Source of the DNA: Gulosibacter macacae
GTDB lineage: Bacteria > Actinomycetota > Actinomycetes > Actinomycetales > Microbacteriaceae
Assembly (NCBI RefSeq): GCF_003865375.1
Contig: NZ_RQVS01000004.1
Coordinates: 159,910-223,909 of the forward strand
Direction: 5' to 3'
Length of the DNA: 64,000 nucleotides
The position numbers were made by a program, and so were the translations under genes. This document shows, in pieces, positions 46,214 through 54,009 of this stretch. The notes under the pieces were generated by a model. That model made no database searches. It was not told where the DNA came from and was given only the letters and a program-made list of their open reading frames with translations. Numbering within the stretch: position 1 is the stretch's first letter; every line of letters begins with the position of its first letter.

Positions 46214-47671
46214 ATGACACACACTTCAACGGAGAAGTCTCCCGCCCCGCAGAGCGGCGAATTCAAGCGCGGCCTCGGCACTTGGACCACCCTTACCCTC
46301 GGCGTCGGCGCCATGGTCGGTTTCGGCTGGGTCACCCTCGTGGGTGGCTGGATCGAAAAGGCCGGCTCGATGGGCGCCGCCCTCGCCTTCCTTGCCGGTG
46401 GCCTGATGATGGCCATCGTTGCCCTCGTCTACTCCGAGCTCGTGGCCGCCATGCCGAAGGCCGGTGGTGAGCACAACTACATCCTGCGCGCCATGGGTCC
46501 GCGCTGGTCGTTCATCGGCTCGTGGGCGATCACCGGTGGCTACGCCACCGTCGTCGCCTTCGAAGCCGTCGCACTCCCCCGGGCCATCGGCTACGTGATC
46601 GACCTTGAGGTGTTCCACCTCTGGACCGTCAACGAATCACAGGTGTTCCTCATTTGGGCACTCGTCGGTGCGATCGCCGCGGTTGCGATCACCGTGATCA
46701 ACATCGTCGGCGTCAAGGTCGCCGGTAGCTTCCAGATGTTCGTCGTGATCTTCCTGTTCATGATCGGCATCCTGCAGGTCTTCGGCGCCGCCACCGGCGG
46801 CGAGATCGTGAAGATGGAACCCTTCTTCACCGGTGACCTCAGCGGCTTCTTCGCCGTGCTCGTTATCGTGCCGTTCATGTTCGTCGGCTTCGACGTCATC
46901 CCGCAGACCGCTGAAGAGGTCAACCTCGAGCCCCGCAAGGTCGGCCGTATCGCGTTCATCTCGGTCGTCATCGCGGCGATCTGGTACATCATGATCGTGC
47001 TCACCGTCTCGGCAGCGCTCACCGAAGACCAGATCATCAACTCGGGTCTACCGGCCGCCGACGCCATGGGCGCCCTGTTCGGCAACCAGTTCTTCGCGAA
47101 CCTAATGGTCGCCGGTGGTGTCGCGGGCATCCTCACCTCGTGGAACTCGCTGCAGATGGGTGCCTCGCGCCTCATGTACTCGCTGGCCCACTCGGGCATG
47201 CTCCCGGCCTGGCTTGGCAAGCTGCACCCGAAGTACGGCACGCCGGCGAACGCCCTCATCGTGCTCGGCGCCATCGCCGCGATCGCCCCGTTCTTCGGCG
47301 CGAAGGCGCTCGGCTGGATCGTCGACGCCGGATCGCCCATGATCGTGCTCGCGTACCTCCTCGTGTCGATCTCGTTCCTCATCCTGCGTCGCCGCGAGCC
47401 GAACATGGAGCGTCCGCTGCGCGTCGGCGGCAAGGGCAACTTCGGCGTCATCATCGGTGGCCTCTCGGTTGCGATCACCGCGTTCCTCGTCGTGCTCTAC
47501 CTTCCGGGGATGCCCGCAGCGCTCGGTATCGAGCCGTGGATCATCTTCGGTCTGTGGTGGGCCGTGGGTGCGGTGTTCTTCGCGCAGATCCCTGGCGGCA
47601 TCAAGGCTGGCCCGAACGCCGAGGATGAACTCATCGCGATTGCGAACAAGCGCAAGGCGAAGCGCTCGTAG
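46214..47671 (+). CDS. APC-superfamily amino acid/amine permease
   Basis: A 485-residue carrier with about twelve transmembrane helices. It starts with GLGTWTTLTLGVGAMVGFGWVTLVGGWIEKAG, the unwound TM1 glycine motif, and MPKAGGEHNYILRAMGPRWSFIGSW in TM3, typical of amino acid/polyamine antiporters. It begins the accessory catabolic region and its neighbour on the other strand is the Sad-like dehydrogenase; uptake of an amine or amino acid for that pathway is the likely role. A doubled GCTCGTAGTCACAGC sits at the stop codon, so the last codons may have been duplicated recently. Confidence 0.85.
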   Translation: MTHTSTEKSPAPQSGEFKRGLGTWTTLTLGVGAMVGFGWVTLVGGWIEKAGSMGAALAFLAGGLMMAIVALVYSELVAAMPKAGGEHNYILRAMGPRWSFIGSWAITGGYATVVAFEAVALPRAIGYVIDLEVFHLWTVNESQVFLIWALVGAIAAVAITVINIVGVKVAGSFQMFVVIFLFMIGILQVFGAATGGEIVKMEPFFTGDLSGFFAVLVIVPFMFVGFDVIPQTAEEVNLEPRKVGRIAFISVVIAAIWYIMIVLTVSAALTEDQIINSGLPAADAMGALFGNQFFANLMVAGGVAGILTSWNSLQMGASRLMYSLAHSGMLPAWLGKLHPKYGTPANALIVLGAIAAIAPFFGAKALGWIVDAGSPMIVLAYLLVSISFLILRRREPNMERPLRVGGKGNFGVIIGGLSVAITAFLVVLYLPGMPAALGIEPWIIFGLWWAVGAVFFAQIPGGIKAGPNAEDELIAIANKRKAKRS

Positions 47672-47698
47672 TCACAGCGCTCGTAGTCACAGCAAGAT

Positions 47699-47735
47699 GG
47701 TGGGCGGTCCCGAATCGGGACCGCCCACCTTTTTC
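47699..47735. terminator. Bidirectional terminator between the APC permease and aldehyde dehydrogenase genes
   Basis: A 15-bp perfect stem (47699-47713 with 47715-47729; the innermost pairs open to form the loop) followed by TTTTT on the plus strand. It separates two converging genes. Confidence 0.9.
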
Positions 47736-47753
47736 GTGCGCCGAGTTTCGTCG

Positions 47754-49124
47754 CTACGCGCGCCAGCGCAGGAGCTTCTTGTTCGCGAACTCCTCCATAC
47801 CGAAGCGCGCCAGCTCGCGGCCGATGCCCGAAGCCTTGACGCCACCAAAGGGCAGGTCAGGCTCGGAGTCACCCGGGCCGTCGAAGACGACCATGCCCGT
47901 CTCGAGTGCGTTCGCCACGCGGTCAGCCTGCTCGGGGTCGGTCGTCGTTACCGACGAACCGAGACCGTAGGGCGAGTCGTTCGCGAGGTCAATCGCGGCC
48001 TGCTCACCGTCGACGCGGTAGATCACACCGACCGGGCCAAACATCTCTTCGTGGTAGGCGCGCATCTCGGGCGTGACATCGGTGAGCACGGTCGCTTCCA
48101 TCCAAGCTCCCGGACGGTCGATGCGCTTGCCGCCAGTGTGCAGGGTTGCACCCTTCGCGACGGCGTCGTCGATGATCTCGATGAGTTCGTCGACTGCACC
48201 GCTCGAGGCAAGGGGGCCGAAGCGGGTGCCATTGTCGAGCGGGTCGCCCGGGATCATCTTCGCCATGCGGGCGACGTACTTCTCGACGAAGTCGTCGTAG
48301 AGGTCGTCGACGACGATCGCGCGCTTCGAGGCGTTGCAGGCCTGGCCACCATTGGCCATGCGACCGAGCACCGCACCCTTGACGGCGCCGTCGAGGTCGT
48401 CGGTCGAAAGCACGATATAGGGGTCGTTGCCGCCGAGTTCGGTGACGCACTTCTTGAGGTGGCGACCAGCAACTTCAGCGACCGCACGACCTGCCGCTTC
48501 CGAACCGGTGATCGATACGCCCTGCACGCGGTCATCGGCGATGATCGCCGGCACCTGACGCGACGAGACGTAGAGGTTGATGTAGGCACCTGCGGGCAGG
48601 CCTGCATCCTCGAAAATCTGTGCGATTGCCGCGGCCGACTCGGGGCAGTTCGAGGCGTGCTTGAGGATGATCGTGTTGCCGAGCAGCAGGTTCGGCGCGG
48701 CAAAGCGAGCGACCTGGTAGTAGGGGTAGTTCCAGGGCATGATGCCGAGGAGCACACCGATCGGTGCGGTACGCACGAGCGCGCGACCACCTGATGCGAC
48801 AGTGAGTTCCTCGTCTTCGAGGAACGTTTCGGCGTTGTTGGCGTAGTAGTCGAAGATGTCGGCCGAGATGCCGACTTCGCCGCGGCCAAAGGCGATGGGC
48901 TTCCCCATTTCGCGGGAGATGATTTCGGCGAGCTCATCGCGACGCTCGCGGTAGATTTCGGCGACGCGCTTGATGATGCTTACGCGCTCGGCGAGCGGGC
49001 GAGCCGACCAGATACGGTATTCAGCATCAGCCGTAGCGATGGCGGTTTCGATTTCAGCTTCGGCGACGAGGGCGAACTCGCGCTCGACTTCATTGGTGGC
49101 GGGGTTCGTGGTGCGATACGACAT
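47754..49124 (-). CDS. NAD(P)-dependent aldehyde dehydrogenase, Sad/YneI-like (succinate/glutarate semialdehyde)
   Basis: A 456-residue aldehyde dehydrogenase. It has MPWNYPYYQVARFAAPNLLLGNTIILKHA, the glutamate in VTELGGNDPYIVL and the catalytic cysteine in NGGQACNASKR, ending FGGVKASGIGRELARFGMEEFANKKLL. The short length without an N-terminal arm and the HAxNCP loop match the Sad (YneI) group, which takes succinate semialdehyde in the amine pathways of E. coli. Position next to amine genes supports succinate or glutarate semialdehyde as substrate. ATG 49124 follows GGCAGG; the open frame to 49301 has no homology. Confidence 0.88.
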   Translation of the reverse strand: MSYRTTNPATNEVEREFALVAEAEIETAIATADAEYRIWSARPLAERVSIIKRVAEIYRERRDELAEIISREMGKPIAFGRGEVGISADIFDYYANNAETFLEDEELTVASGGRALVRTAPIGVLLGIMPWNYPYYQVARFAAPNLLLGNTIILKHASNCPESAAAIAQIFEDAGLPAGAYINLYVSSRQVPAIIADDRVQGVSITGSEAAGRAVAEVAGRHLKKCVTELGGNDPYIVLSTDDLDGAVKGAVLGRMANGGQACNASKRAIVVDDLYDDFVEKYVARMAKMIPGDPLDNGTRFGPLASSGAVDELIEIIDDAVAKGATLHTGGKRIDRPGAWMEATVLTDVTPEMRAYHEEMFGPVGVIYRVDGEQAAIDLANDSPYGLGSSVTTTDPEQADRVANALETGMVVFDGPGDSEPDLPFGGVKASGIGRELARFGMEEFANKKLLRWRA

Positions 49125-49214
49125 GCCTGCCAGGGTACGGTGCTGGGAGGATGAAAAGGTTGGCTCACACCGAAAACATCCAACAAAGTAGGTTTTTCTC
49201 ACGAGGAGGTGGCA

Positions 49215-50036
49215 ATGAGCGAGATCGAGGCGACAACGCCTGAGCCCACGGCCACCTCGGCGATCGATATTGGTGCCATTGGCGGTGCCGTCGGCCAGCA
49301 CGTCTACCGCGCACTGCCCGCCGTCGACCGTGCCGAAGCAATCGTGAACCGCCTGCGCGGATCAATTTCACTCGGTGTGCTTCGACCCGGCGACCGCCTG
49401 CCGAGCGAAGCCGAAATGTCAGAGTCGTTTGGGGTGTCGCCGGCGACGCTGCGGGATGCACTCGCGCAGCTTCGCGACGCCGGTCTCGTCGAGACTCGCC
49501 GCGGCCGCAATGGCGGCACGTTCGTCGTTGATACGCCGGAGCCGGCGCGAGCTGAGGTCGAGCGCAAGCTCGCCGCCTATTCGGTGGCGGAACTCCGCGA
49601 CATCGGCGATCAGCGCAGCGCGATCAGCGGCATGTCGGCACGGCTCGCTGCCGCTCGTTCCTCCGAGCGTGATGCGGCCCGACTCACTCGACTCGCCCAG
49701 GCCGTTGGTGCGGCCGACTCTCCCGGCAGCCGCACCCGCGCCCACAGTCGGTTCTGGCTCGAACTCGCGGTCGCTGCGCAATCACAGCGACTGCTCGCAT
49801 CCGAGTTGCAATTGCAGCTCGAAATCGGCGACCTGCTGTGGACGCCGCTCACCCACCCGCTCGACCACGCGCAGGTCGCCGAATCACTCACTGAAATCGC
49901 TTCGGCTGTGGCCACCCACGACGCTGAAGCAGCTTCATCCCGAGTCAAAGAACGCATCCGCTTGGACTCGTTCCATCTCATCGACGAGAAACTCACCCTG
50001 GCACTCGGACAGCCCGAGAAGGGACTCAACTCATGA
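49215..50036 (+). CDS. FadR/GntR-family transcriptional regulator
   Basis: A 273-residue regulator. Residues 38-110 are the GntR winged helix (AIVNRLRGSISLGVLRPGDRLPSEAEMSESFGVSPATLRDALAQLRDAGLVETRRG). The rest is an all-helical FCD-like ligand domain (RARLAAARSSERDAARLTRL, HSRFWLELAVAAQSQRLL, HAQVAESLTEIASAVATHD), but the metal-binding D-x-x-x-H pattern is not obvious. ATG 49215 sits five bases after GAGGAGG. It is divergent from the aldehyde dehydrogenase with 90 bp between and overlaps the Cache gene by four bases. It probably controls the amine cluster. Confidence 0.88.
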   Translation: MSEIEATTPEPTATSAIDIGAIGGAVGQHVYRALPAVDRAEAIVNRLRGSISLGVLRPGDRLPSEAEMSESFGVSPATLRDALAQLRDAGLVETRRGRNGGTFVVDTPEPARAEVERKLAAYSVAELRDIGDQRSAISGMSARLAAARSSERDAARLTRLAQAVGAADSPGSRTRAHSRFWLELAVAAQSQRLLASELQLQLEIGDLLWTPLTHPLDHAQVAESLTEIASAVATHDAEAASSRVKERIRLDSFHLIDEKLTLALGQPEKGLNS

Positions 50037-50737
50037 CCAATACACCCGAGACCCTCGCCGCTGAATTCACGGCGCGCTTCGACGAACTCATCGCGAGTCT
50101 GCGCGTCATCGGCGTGAACTATGTTGCCCTGCTTGAGCCGCGCTTTGGTCGGCACGAAATCGGCCCCTTCGACCACGGCGACCTCACACGGATGCGCGAC
50201 CTCTCCTACATGGTGCTCGATTCGCATGAGATCGCGAACGGTGCCGGCGTCATCTTTACGCCCGAGCGCATCGCGGTGAAGGAGGAGTGCATCCAGTGGC
50301 ATGTGCGAGGCGCCAACGGCTACGAACCGTACGGGTTTGTGTTCAACGAGAACTCACCCGAGTACTACGACTTCCTGCAATTGCCGTGGTTCTCTGTGCC
50401 AAGGGATGAGGGGCTCCCCCACCTGCACGGACCGTACGTCGACTTCCTCGGCGTTGATGAGTACACGCTCACCTGCTCGATCCCGATCGAGATTGGTGGC
50501 CGCTTCGCCGGGGTCGCTGCGAGCGATCTCAACTTCGCAAAGTTTGAGCAGGTGTTTCTTGAGCTCGCGCGTGGGATTGACGAGCATGTGGCGTTGGTGA
50601 ATCTCGACGGACGCATCGTGTGCACGACCTCATCGCGGTTCTTGCCGGGCGAGAAGGTTGACAAGTCGATCGAGCACCGGGTGATTGACCTTGAGGCCTC
50701 GTTCCCGACGCTGCGGGTGGTTGCGAGCCCAAAATAG
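50033..50737 (+). CDS. Stand-alone cytosolic Cache-domain sensor
   Basis: A 234-residue protein with no signal peptide and no membrane helix. Its pattern is PDC/Cache: YYDFLQLPWFSVPRDEG, then HGPYVDFLGVDEYTLTCSIPI and IGGRFAGVAASDLNFAKFEQVFL, with a closing ALVNLDGRIVCTTSSRFL strand pair. Cache domains are normally extracytoplasmic sensors in chemoreceptors and kinases, so a soluble one translated with a FadR-type regulator (ATGA overlap) suggests a cytosolic co-sensor for amines, amino acids or carboxylates. The aromatic and Asp positions resemble amine-binding dCache pockets, but I cannot align them here. Confidence 0.75.
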   Translation: MTNTPETLAAEFTARFDELIASLRVIGVNYVALLEPRFGRHEIGPFDHGDLTRMRDLSYMVLDSHEIANGAGVIFTPERIAVKEECIQWHVRGANGYEPYGFVFNENSPEYYDFLQLPWFSVPRDEGLPHLHGPYVDFLGVDEYTLTCSIPIEIGGRFAGVAASDLNFAKFEQVFLELARGIDEHVALVNLDGRIVCTTSSRFLPGEKVDKSIEHRVIDLEASFPTLRVVASPK

Positions 50738-50756
50738 GGCTGCGTACGAGGGCGCG

Positions 50757-50825
50757 CTGAGGTTCTCGAAGTGCACTGAGGCACTCGAAGTGCGCTGTGG
50801 TACGTGCTTCGAGAACCTCAGCACT
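50757..50825. repeat. Family B REP-like palindrome between converging genes
   Basis: GCTGAGGTTCTCGAAG at about 50757 pairs with CTTCGAGAACCTCAGC around 50807-50822, with intermediate partial units (CTGAGGCACTCGAAGTGC). It lies between the Cache gene stop and the stop of the first C26 gene and probably helps termination in both directions. Confidence 0.8.
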
Positions 50826-50860
50826 CGGGTCTCGGGTCGGGGCACAGCCCCGGGATGCAG

Positions 50861-51661
50861 CTAGCGGCGTGCCGCCCGACGGCGCGCCTCGGCAACAACC
50901 GCTGCAAAGAACACGCGACGGTCGTCGGCTGAACCGTCGGAGTCTTCGGGGTGCCACTGCACGCCCCACACCCACTCGCGGTCGGTGTGCTGCGTACCCT
51001 CGACGATGCCATCGTGGGCAACTGCGGTGACGCGCAGCGAAGGAGCCACTTCACCGACCGCCTGGTGGTGGCCGCTGCGCACAACGAGTTGCTCGCGACC
51101 CTCGAAGATGCGGCCAATGATGCTGTCCGCGACGAGGTTGATCTCCTCGTCTTTGAAGATCGGGTCGCCGCCCGAACCTCGGTGCAACTCTGAGGGCACG
51201 AGATCTGGGATGAGCGTGCCACCGCTCGCGACATTGAGCAGCTGCGAGCCGCGGCAGATCGCGACGAGCGCCGCATCCTGGTCGATGGCCTCGCGAATGA
51301 CGCGGATCTGCCGTTCGTCAGAGCGTGGATCGACGCCGTACTCGTTCGGCACCTCGTCGTGGTGGCCGTAGAGTGACGACTCCACATCGCCGCCGCCGAG
51401 CACGACGATCGCGTCGGCCGCCTGGATCGCGGCATAGTCGGGTTCGGCGTCGTCGGTGACATCGATGAAGCGGATGCGGGCGCCTGCATCCTGAATCGCC
51501 TGCAAGGCGACCTTCGTGAACCGCAGGAGCAGTTCGTAGGTCTCGGCACCCTGGTCAGGCAAATTGAGCTGGCCGACGACCGCGACCTCGACATCGCCCG
51601 GCGTCTCGGGCGGCTCGGGCAGGACATCGCTGAGGTGGATGACGTACTGGCCGTCGGCCAT
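50861..51661 (-). CDS. Gamma-glutamyl hydrolase-like C26 peptidase, copy 1 (last gene of operon)
   Basis: A 266-residue class I glutamine-amidotransferase-fold hydrolase. The nucleophile is in ALVAICRGSQLLNVASGG, the His in SGHHQAVG and GVQWHPE completes the triad. The N-terminal 45 residues (VIHLSDVLPEPPETPGDVEVAVVG) are an addition also present in copy 2, absent from copy 3. PuuD-type members cleave gamma-glutamyl amides, as in putrescine catabolism. It follows copy 2 after a 119-bp gap filled by 23-bp repeats. Substrate is inferred. Confidence 0.87.
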   Translation of the reverse strand: MADGQYVIHLSDVLPEPPETPGDVEVAVVGQLNLPDQGAETYELLLRFTKVALQAIQDAGARIRFIDVTDDAEPDYAAIQAADAIVVLGGGDVESSLYGHHDEVPNEYGVDPRSDERQIRVIREAIDQDAALVAICRGSQLLNVASGGTLIPDLVPSELHRGSGGDPIFKDEEINLVADSIIGRIFEGREQLVVRSGHHQAVGEVAPSLRVTAVAHDGIVEGTQHTDREWVWGVQWHPEDSDGSADDRRVFFAAVVAEARRRAARR

Positions 51662-51693
51662 GGTGGCTCCTTGTTGGGGTGGATGGTTTGTGC

Positions 51694-51780
51694 TTCGAGG
51701 GCCTCAGCACACGGGATTCGAGTACCTCAGCACACGGGATTCGAGGGCCTCAGCACACGCTGTTGGGCCTCAGGGCACGG
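51694..51780. repeat. Four 23-bp tandem repeats between C26 copies 1 and 2 (family B)
   Basis: The core TTCGAGGGCCTCAGCACACG starts at 51694, 51717 and 51740, a constant 23-bp period, followed by a degenerate fourth unit (GTTGGGCCTCAGGGCACGG). Units differ at one or two positions, and palindromic arms are weak, so this looks like slippage of a family-B unit. Confidence 0.85.
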
Positions 51781-52590
51781 CTACTGCGCGGCTTCGTCGC
51801 GCCGGCGGCGAGCTTCGTCGACGATCGCGGCGAACACAGCGCGCCGGTCAACGGTGTCGGCATTGGCCTCTTCGGGGTGCCACTGCAGGCCAACCACCCA
51901 ACGGCGGTCGACATGCTCGGTACCCTCAACCACACCATCAAGCGCCACCGCGGTCGCGCGCAGACCCTCGCCCACACGATTCACCGCCTGGTGGTGGCCA
52001 TTGCGCACCGAGATACGATCACGACCGCCGTAGATGCCGTGCACGATCGTGCCAGGAACCAGGTCAACCGGCTCATCCAAGAAGAGCGGCTCCCCCGGTG
52101 CCCCGCGATGCGGATGCGGCGGATCAAGATTCGGAATCAGCGAGCCACCGCAGGCCACATTGAGCAGTTGCGAACCGCGGCAAATCGCCAGCAACGCCCG
52201 GTCATCAGCAATCGCCTCATCGAGCACGCGCAATTGGCGCTCATCCGAGCGCGGGTCAACGCCGTACTCGTTCGGCACCTCACCGGTGTGGCCGTAGCGC
52301 GTCGCTTCGACGTCACCGCCGCCAAGCATGACTACGGCATCGGCCGCGGCAATCGCTTCGTAGTCGGGCTCAGCATCGCCGGCAACATCCACAAATCGGA
52401 TGCGTGCCCCGAGCTCTGCGAGCGACTCAAGCGCCGCGATGGTGAGAGCGCGCGTGCCCTCGACCGACGACTTCGTTTGGCCGGGTGTGTTGAGCTGGCC
52501 AACCACTGCAATATCGACATCAGCACCCGAACGAGGTGCTGCCGCTGGCAACACCTCGTCGAGTTCGAGCCGGGAGACGGGCTCAGCCAT
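51781..52590 (-). CDS. Gamma-glutamyl hydrolase-like C26 peptidase, copy 2
   Basis: A 269-residue paralogue of copy 1, with the same N-terminal addition (LELDEVLPAAAPRSGADVDIAVVG), nucleophile context LLAICRGSQLLNVACGG, NGHHQAVN and GLQWHPEEAN. It overlaps copy 3 by eight bases, so the two proteins are coupled. Three paralogues of different divergence suggest distinct gamma-glutamyl substrates or a hetero-complex. Confidence 0.87.
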   Translation of the reverse strand: MAEPVSRLELDEVLPAAAPRSGADVDIAVVGQLNTPGQTKSSVEGTRALTIAALESLAELGARIRFVDVAGDAEPDYEAIAAADAVVMLGGGDVEATRYGHTGEVPNEYGVDPRSDERQLRVLDEAIADDRALLAICRGSQLLNVACGGSLIPNLDPPHPHRGAPGEPLFLDEPVDLVPGTIVHGIYGGRDRISVRNGHHQAVNRVGEGLRATAVALDGVVEGTEHVDRRWVVGLQWHPEEANADTVDRRAVFAAIVDEARRRRDEAAQ

Positions 52591-53290
52591 TGGCGGCCAC
52601 CCGTTCCCGCGCCTGTGCGACTACCCAGTCGAACAGCGCCGCATCGGTGCCACCGTCGGCGGCGCGGTCTTCGGGGTGCCACTGCACCGCGATGATGTTG
52701 AGTGAAGGATCTTCCACAGCCTCGACCGTACCGTCATCGGCGCGGGCGATGACATTGAGACCACGCCCGATTTCGCCCAGCCCCTGGTGGTGGTAGCTCG
52801 AGGTGTCGATGCGCGTCTTTCCGCCAACCGCGGCCGACAAGCGCGTGCCGGCCTCGATCGTCACATCGTGGATCGTGCCCACGTGGTTCTGCGGTTCATC
52901 CGGCAGATGCTGAACCATCGTGCCGCCACGCTCGACGTTCCACAGCTGCATCCCTCGGCAGATGAGGAGCGTCGGAATGCCGAGTTCCTCCGCCTTCGCG
53001 ATGGTTGCCGCATCCGCGTCATCTTGACCGTCGAAATCGGTGCGCCAATCGTGCTCATCGGCCACGGCACCGTAGCGGGCGGGGTCGATATCGGCACCGC
53101 CCGGCAGCACCATGCCGTCGATGATGTCCCAGGAGTCGAACTCACCAACGGGCGAGATCAGGATGGGGTCACCACCGGCGCGCACGATGCTCGCGAGCAC
53201 AGCATTCGCTGCCACCGAACCCGCATAGCGCAGGCCCTGAATCTTTGCCGACCACATGGCCGGCACGGCGATGCGGGGACGACGGGTCAC
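52583..53290 (-). CDS. Gamma-glutamyl hydrolase-like C26 peptidase, copy 3
   Basis: A 235-residue form without the N-terminal addition. It has RIAVPAMWSAKIQ at the start, MVLPGGADIDPARYG, the nucleophile LLICRGMQLWNVERGG, SSYHHQGLG and AVQWHPEDRA, closest in layout to PuuD. Its GTG start overlaps the stop of the solute-binding-like gene (GTGA). In PuuD the reaction frees glutamate from gamma-glutamyl-GABA; the natural substrate here should be the oxidised gamma-glutamyl amine. Confidence 0.88.
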   Translation of the reverse strand: MTRRPRIAVPAMWSAKIQGLRYAGSVAANAVLASIVRAGGDPILISPVGEFDSWDIIDGMVLPGGADIDPARYGAVADEHDWRTDFDGQDDADAATIAKAEELGIPTLLICRGMQLWNVERGGTMVQHLPDEPQNHVGTIHDVTIEAGTRLSAAVGGKTRIDTSSYHHQGLGEIGRGLNVIARADDGTVEAVEDPSLNIIAVQWHPEDRAADGGTDAALFDWVVAQARERVAANG

Positions 53291-54009
53291 GACGGCCGTC
53301 CGGCGCGCAGTGCCTCACCCGGGAACGGGAGGTCGGGCATCCATTTCACCCAGACCTGCTCAAGGCGACCGTCGGCGATGATGCGCTCAATGGCGCCATC
53401 GATTTCAGCGAGGAGCTCCGGGCGATCCTTCGCGACGCCAGCACCCCAGGGGTTGCGGGTTTCGACGGTGAACGCGAGGTCGAACTCGGGCTCGTCGCCG
53501 AGCGGCACGGTGACGACATCGTCATCGACCATGGCGTCGACGGTCGAGTCACGCACGGCCTGAATCATGTCGGCGAACACATCATCGGATGAGTCGAACG
53601 GCACGAGAATTGCGCCCGGGAAGGTCTCGGCGAGACGCATGTTCGCGCTGCCGGTGATGGCGGCGACGCGGTAGCCCGAGAGGTCTTCGGGGCTGCGCGC
53701 CGGGTCGCCGGCACGCACGAGCACCGACTCGTTGAACACGGTGTAGGGGCGGGTGAACGCCACCTGCTCCTGGCGCGAGGGGATGATGCCCTGGCCACAC
53801 CAGACGGCGTCAACCTCGTGGCGCTGGGCCGAGGGAATCATCTCGTCCCACGGCATGATGGCCCATTCGAGCTTGCGTCCGAGTTCATCGGCCACGAGCT
53901 GGGCGACGTCGGGCTCGAAGCCCGTGCGGGTGGCCCCGCCGTCGACCGAGAGGTCGAACAGCGGAGCCGCCGCGGAATCAATGCAGGCAAGCCGCAGTGT
54001 CTTGGTCAC
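53287..54009 (-). CDS. Periplasmic-binding-protein-like (SBP_bac_3) protein lacking a signal peptide
   Basis: A 240-residue protein with the amino-acid-type binding fold: KTLRLACIDSAAAPLFDLS, GFEPDVAQLVADELGRKLEWAIMPWDEMIPSAQRHEVDAVWCG, FTRPYTVFNESVLVRAGDP and the hinge ITGSANMRLAETFPGA. It begins at a GTG that overlaps the GS stop (GTGA), and its N-terminus is directly the first beta strand, with no signal sequence or lipobox. No ABC permease or ATPase is near. It may be a cytosolic ligand carrier, sensor or enzyme-like relative. Confidence 0.82.
   Translation of the reverse strand: MTKTLRLACIDSAAAPLFDLSVDGGATRTGFEPDVAQLVADELGRKLEWAIMPWDEMIPSAQRHEVDAVWCGQGIIPSRQEQVAFTRPYTVFNESVLVRAGDPARSPEDLSGYRVAAITGSANMRLAETFPGAILVPFDSSDDVFADMIQAVRDSTVDAMVDDDVVTVPLGDEPEFDLAFTVETRNPWGAGVAKDRPELLAEIDGAIERIIADGRLEQVWVKWMPDLPFPGEALRAGRPS

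Noticed and set aside
47662..47691. Doubled GCTCGTAGTCACAGC at the stop of the first APC permease gene as a regulatory repeat
   Set aside because: It is a simple 15-bp tandem duplication overlapping the stop codon; it gives no plausible function beyond slippage.
51694..51780. A possible CRISPR-like array
   Set aside because: The 23-bp units follow each other with no unique spacers and there are no cas genes; it is a tandem repeat.
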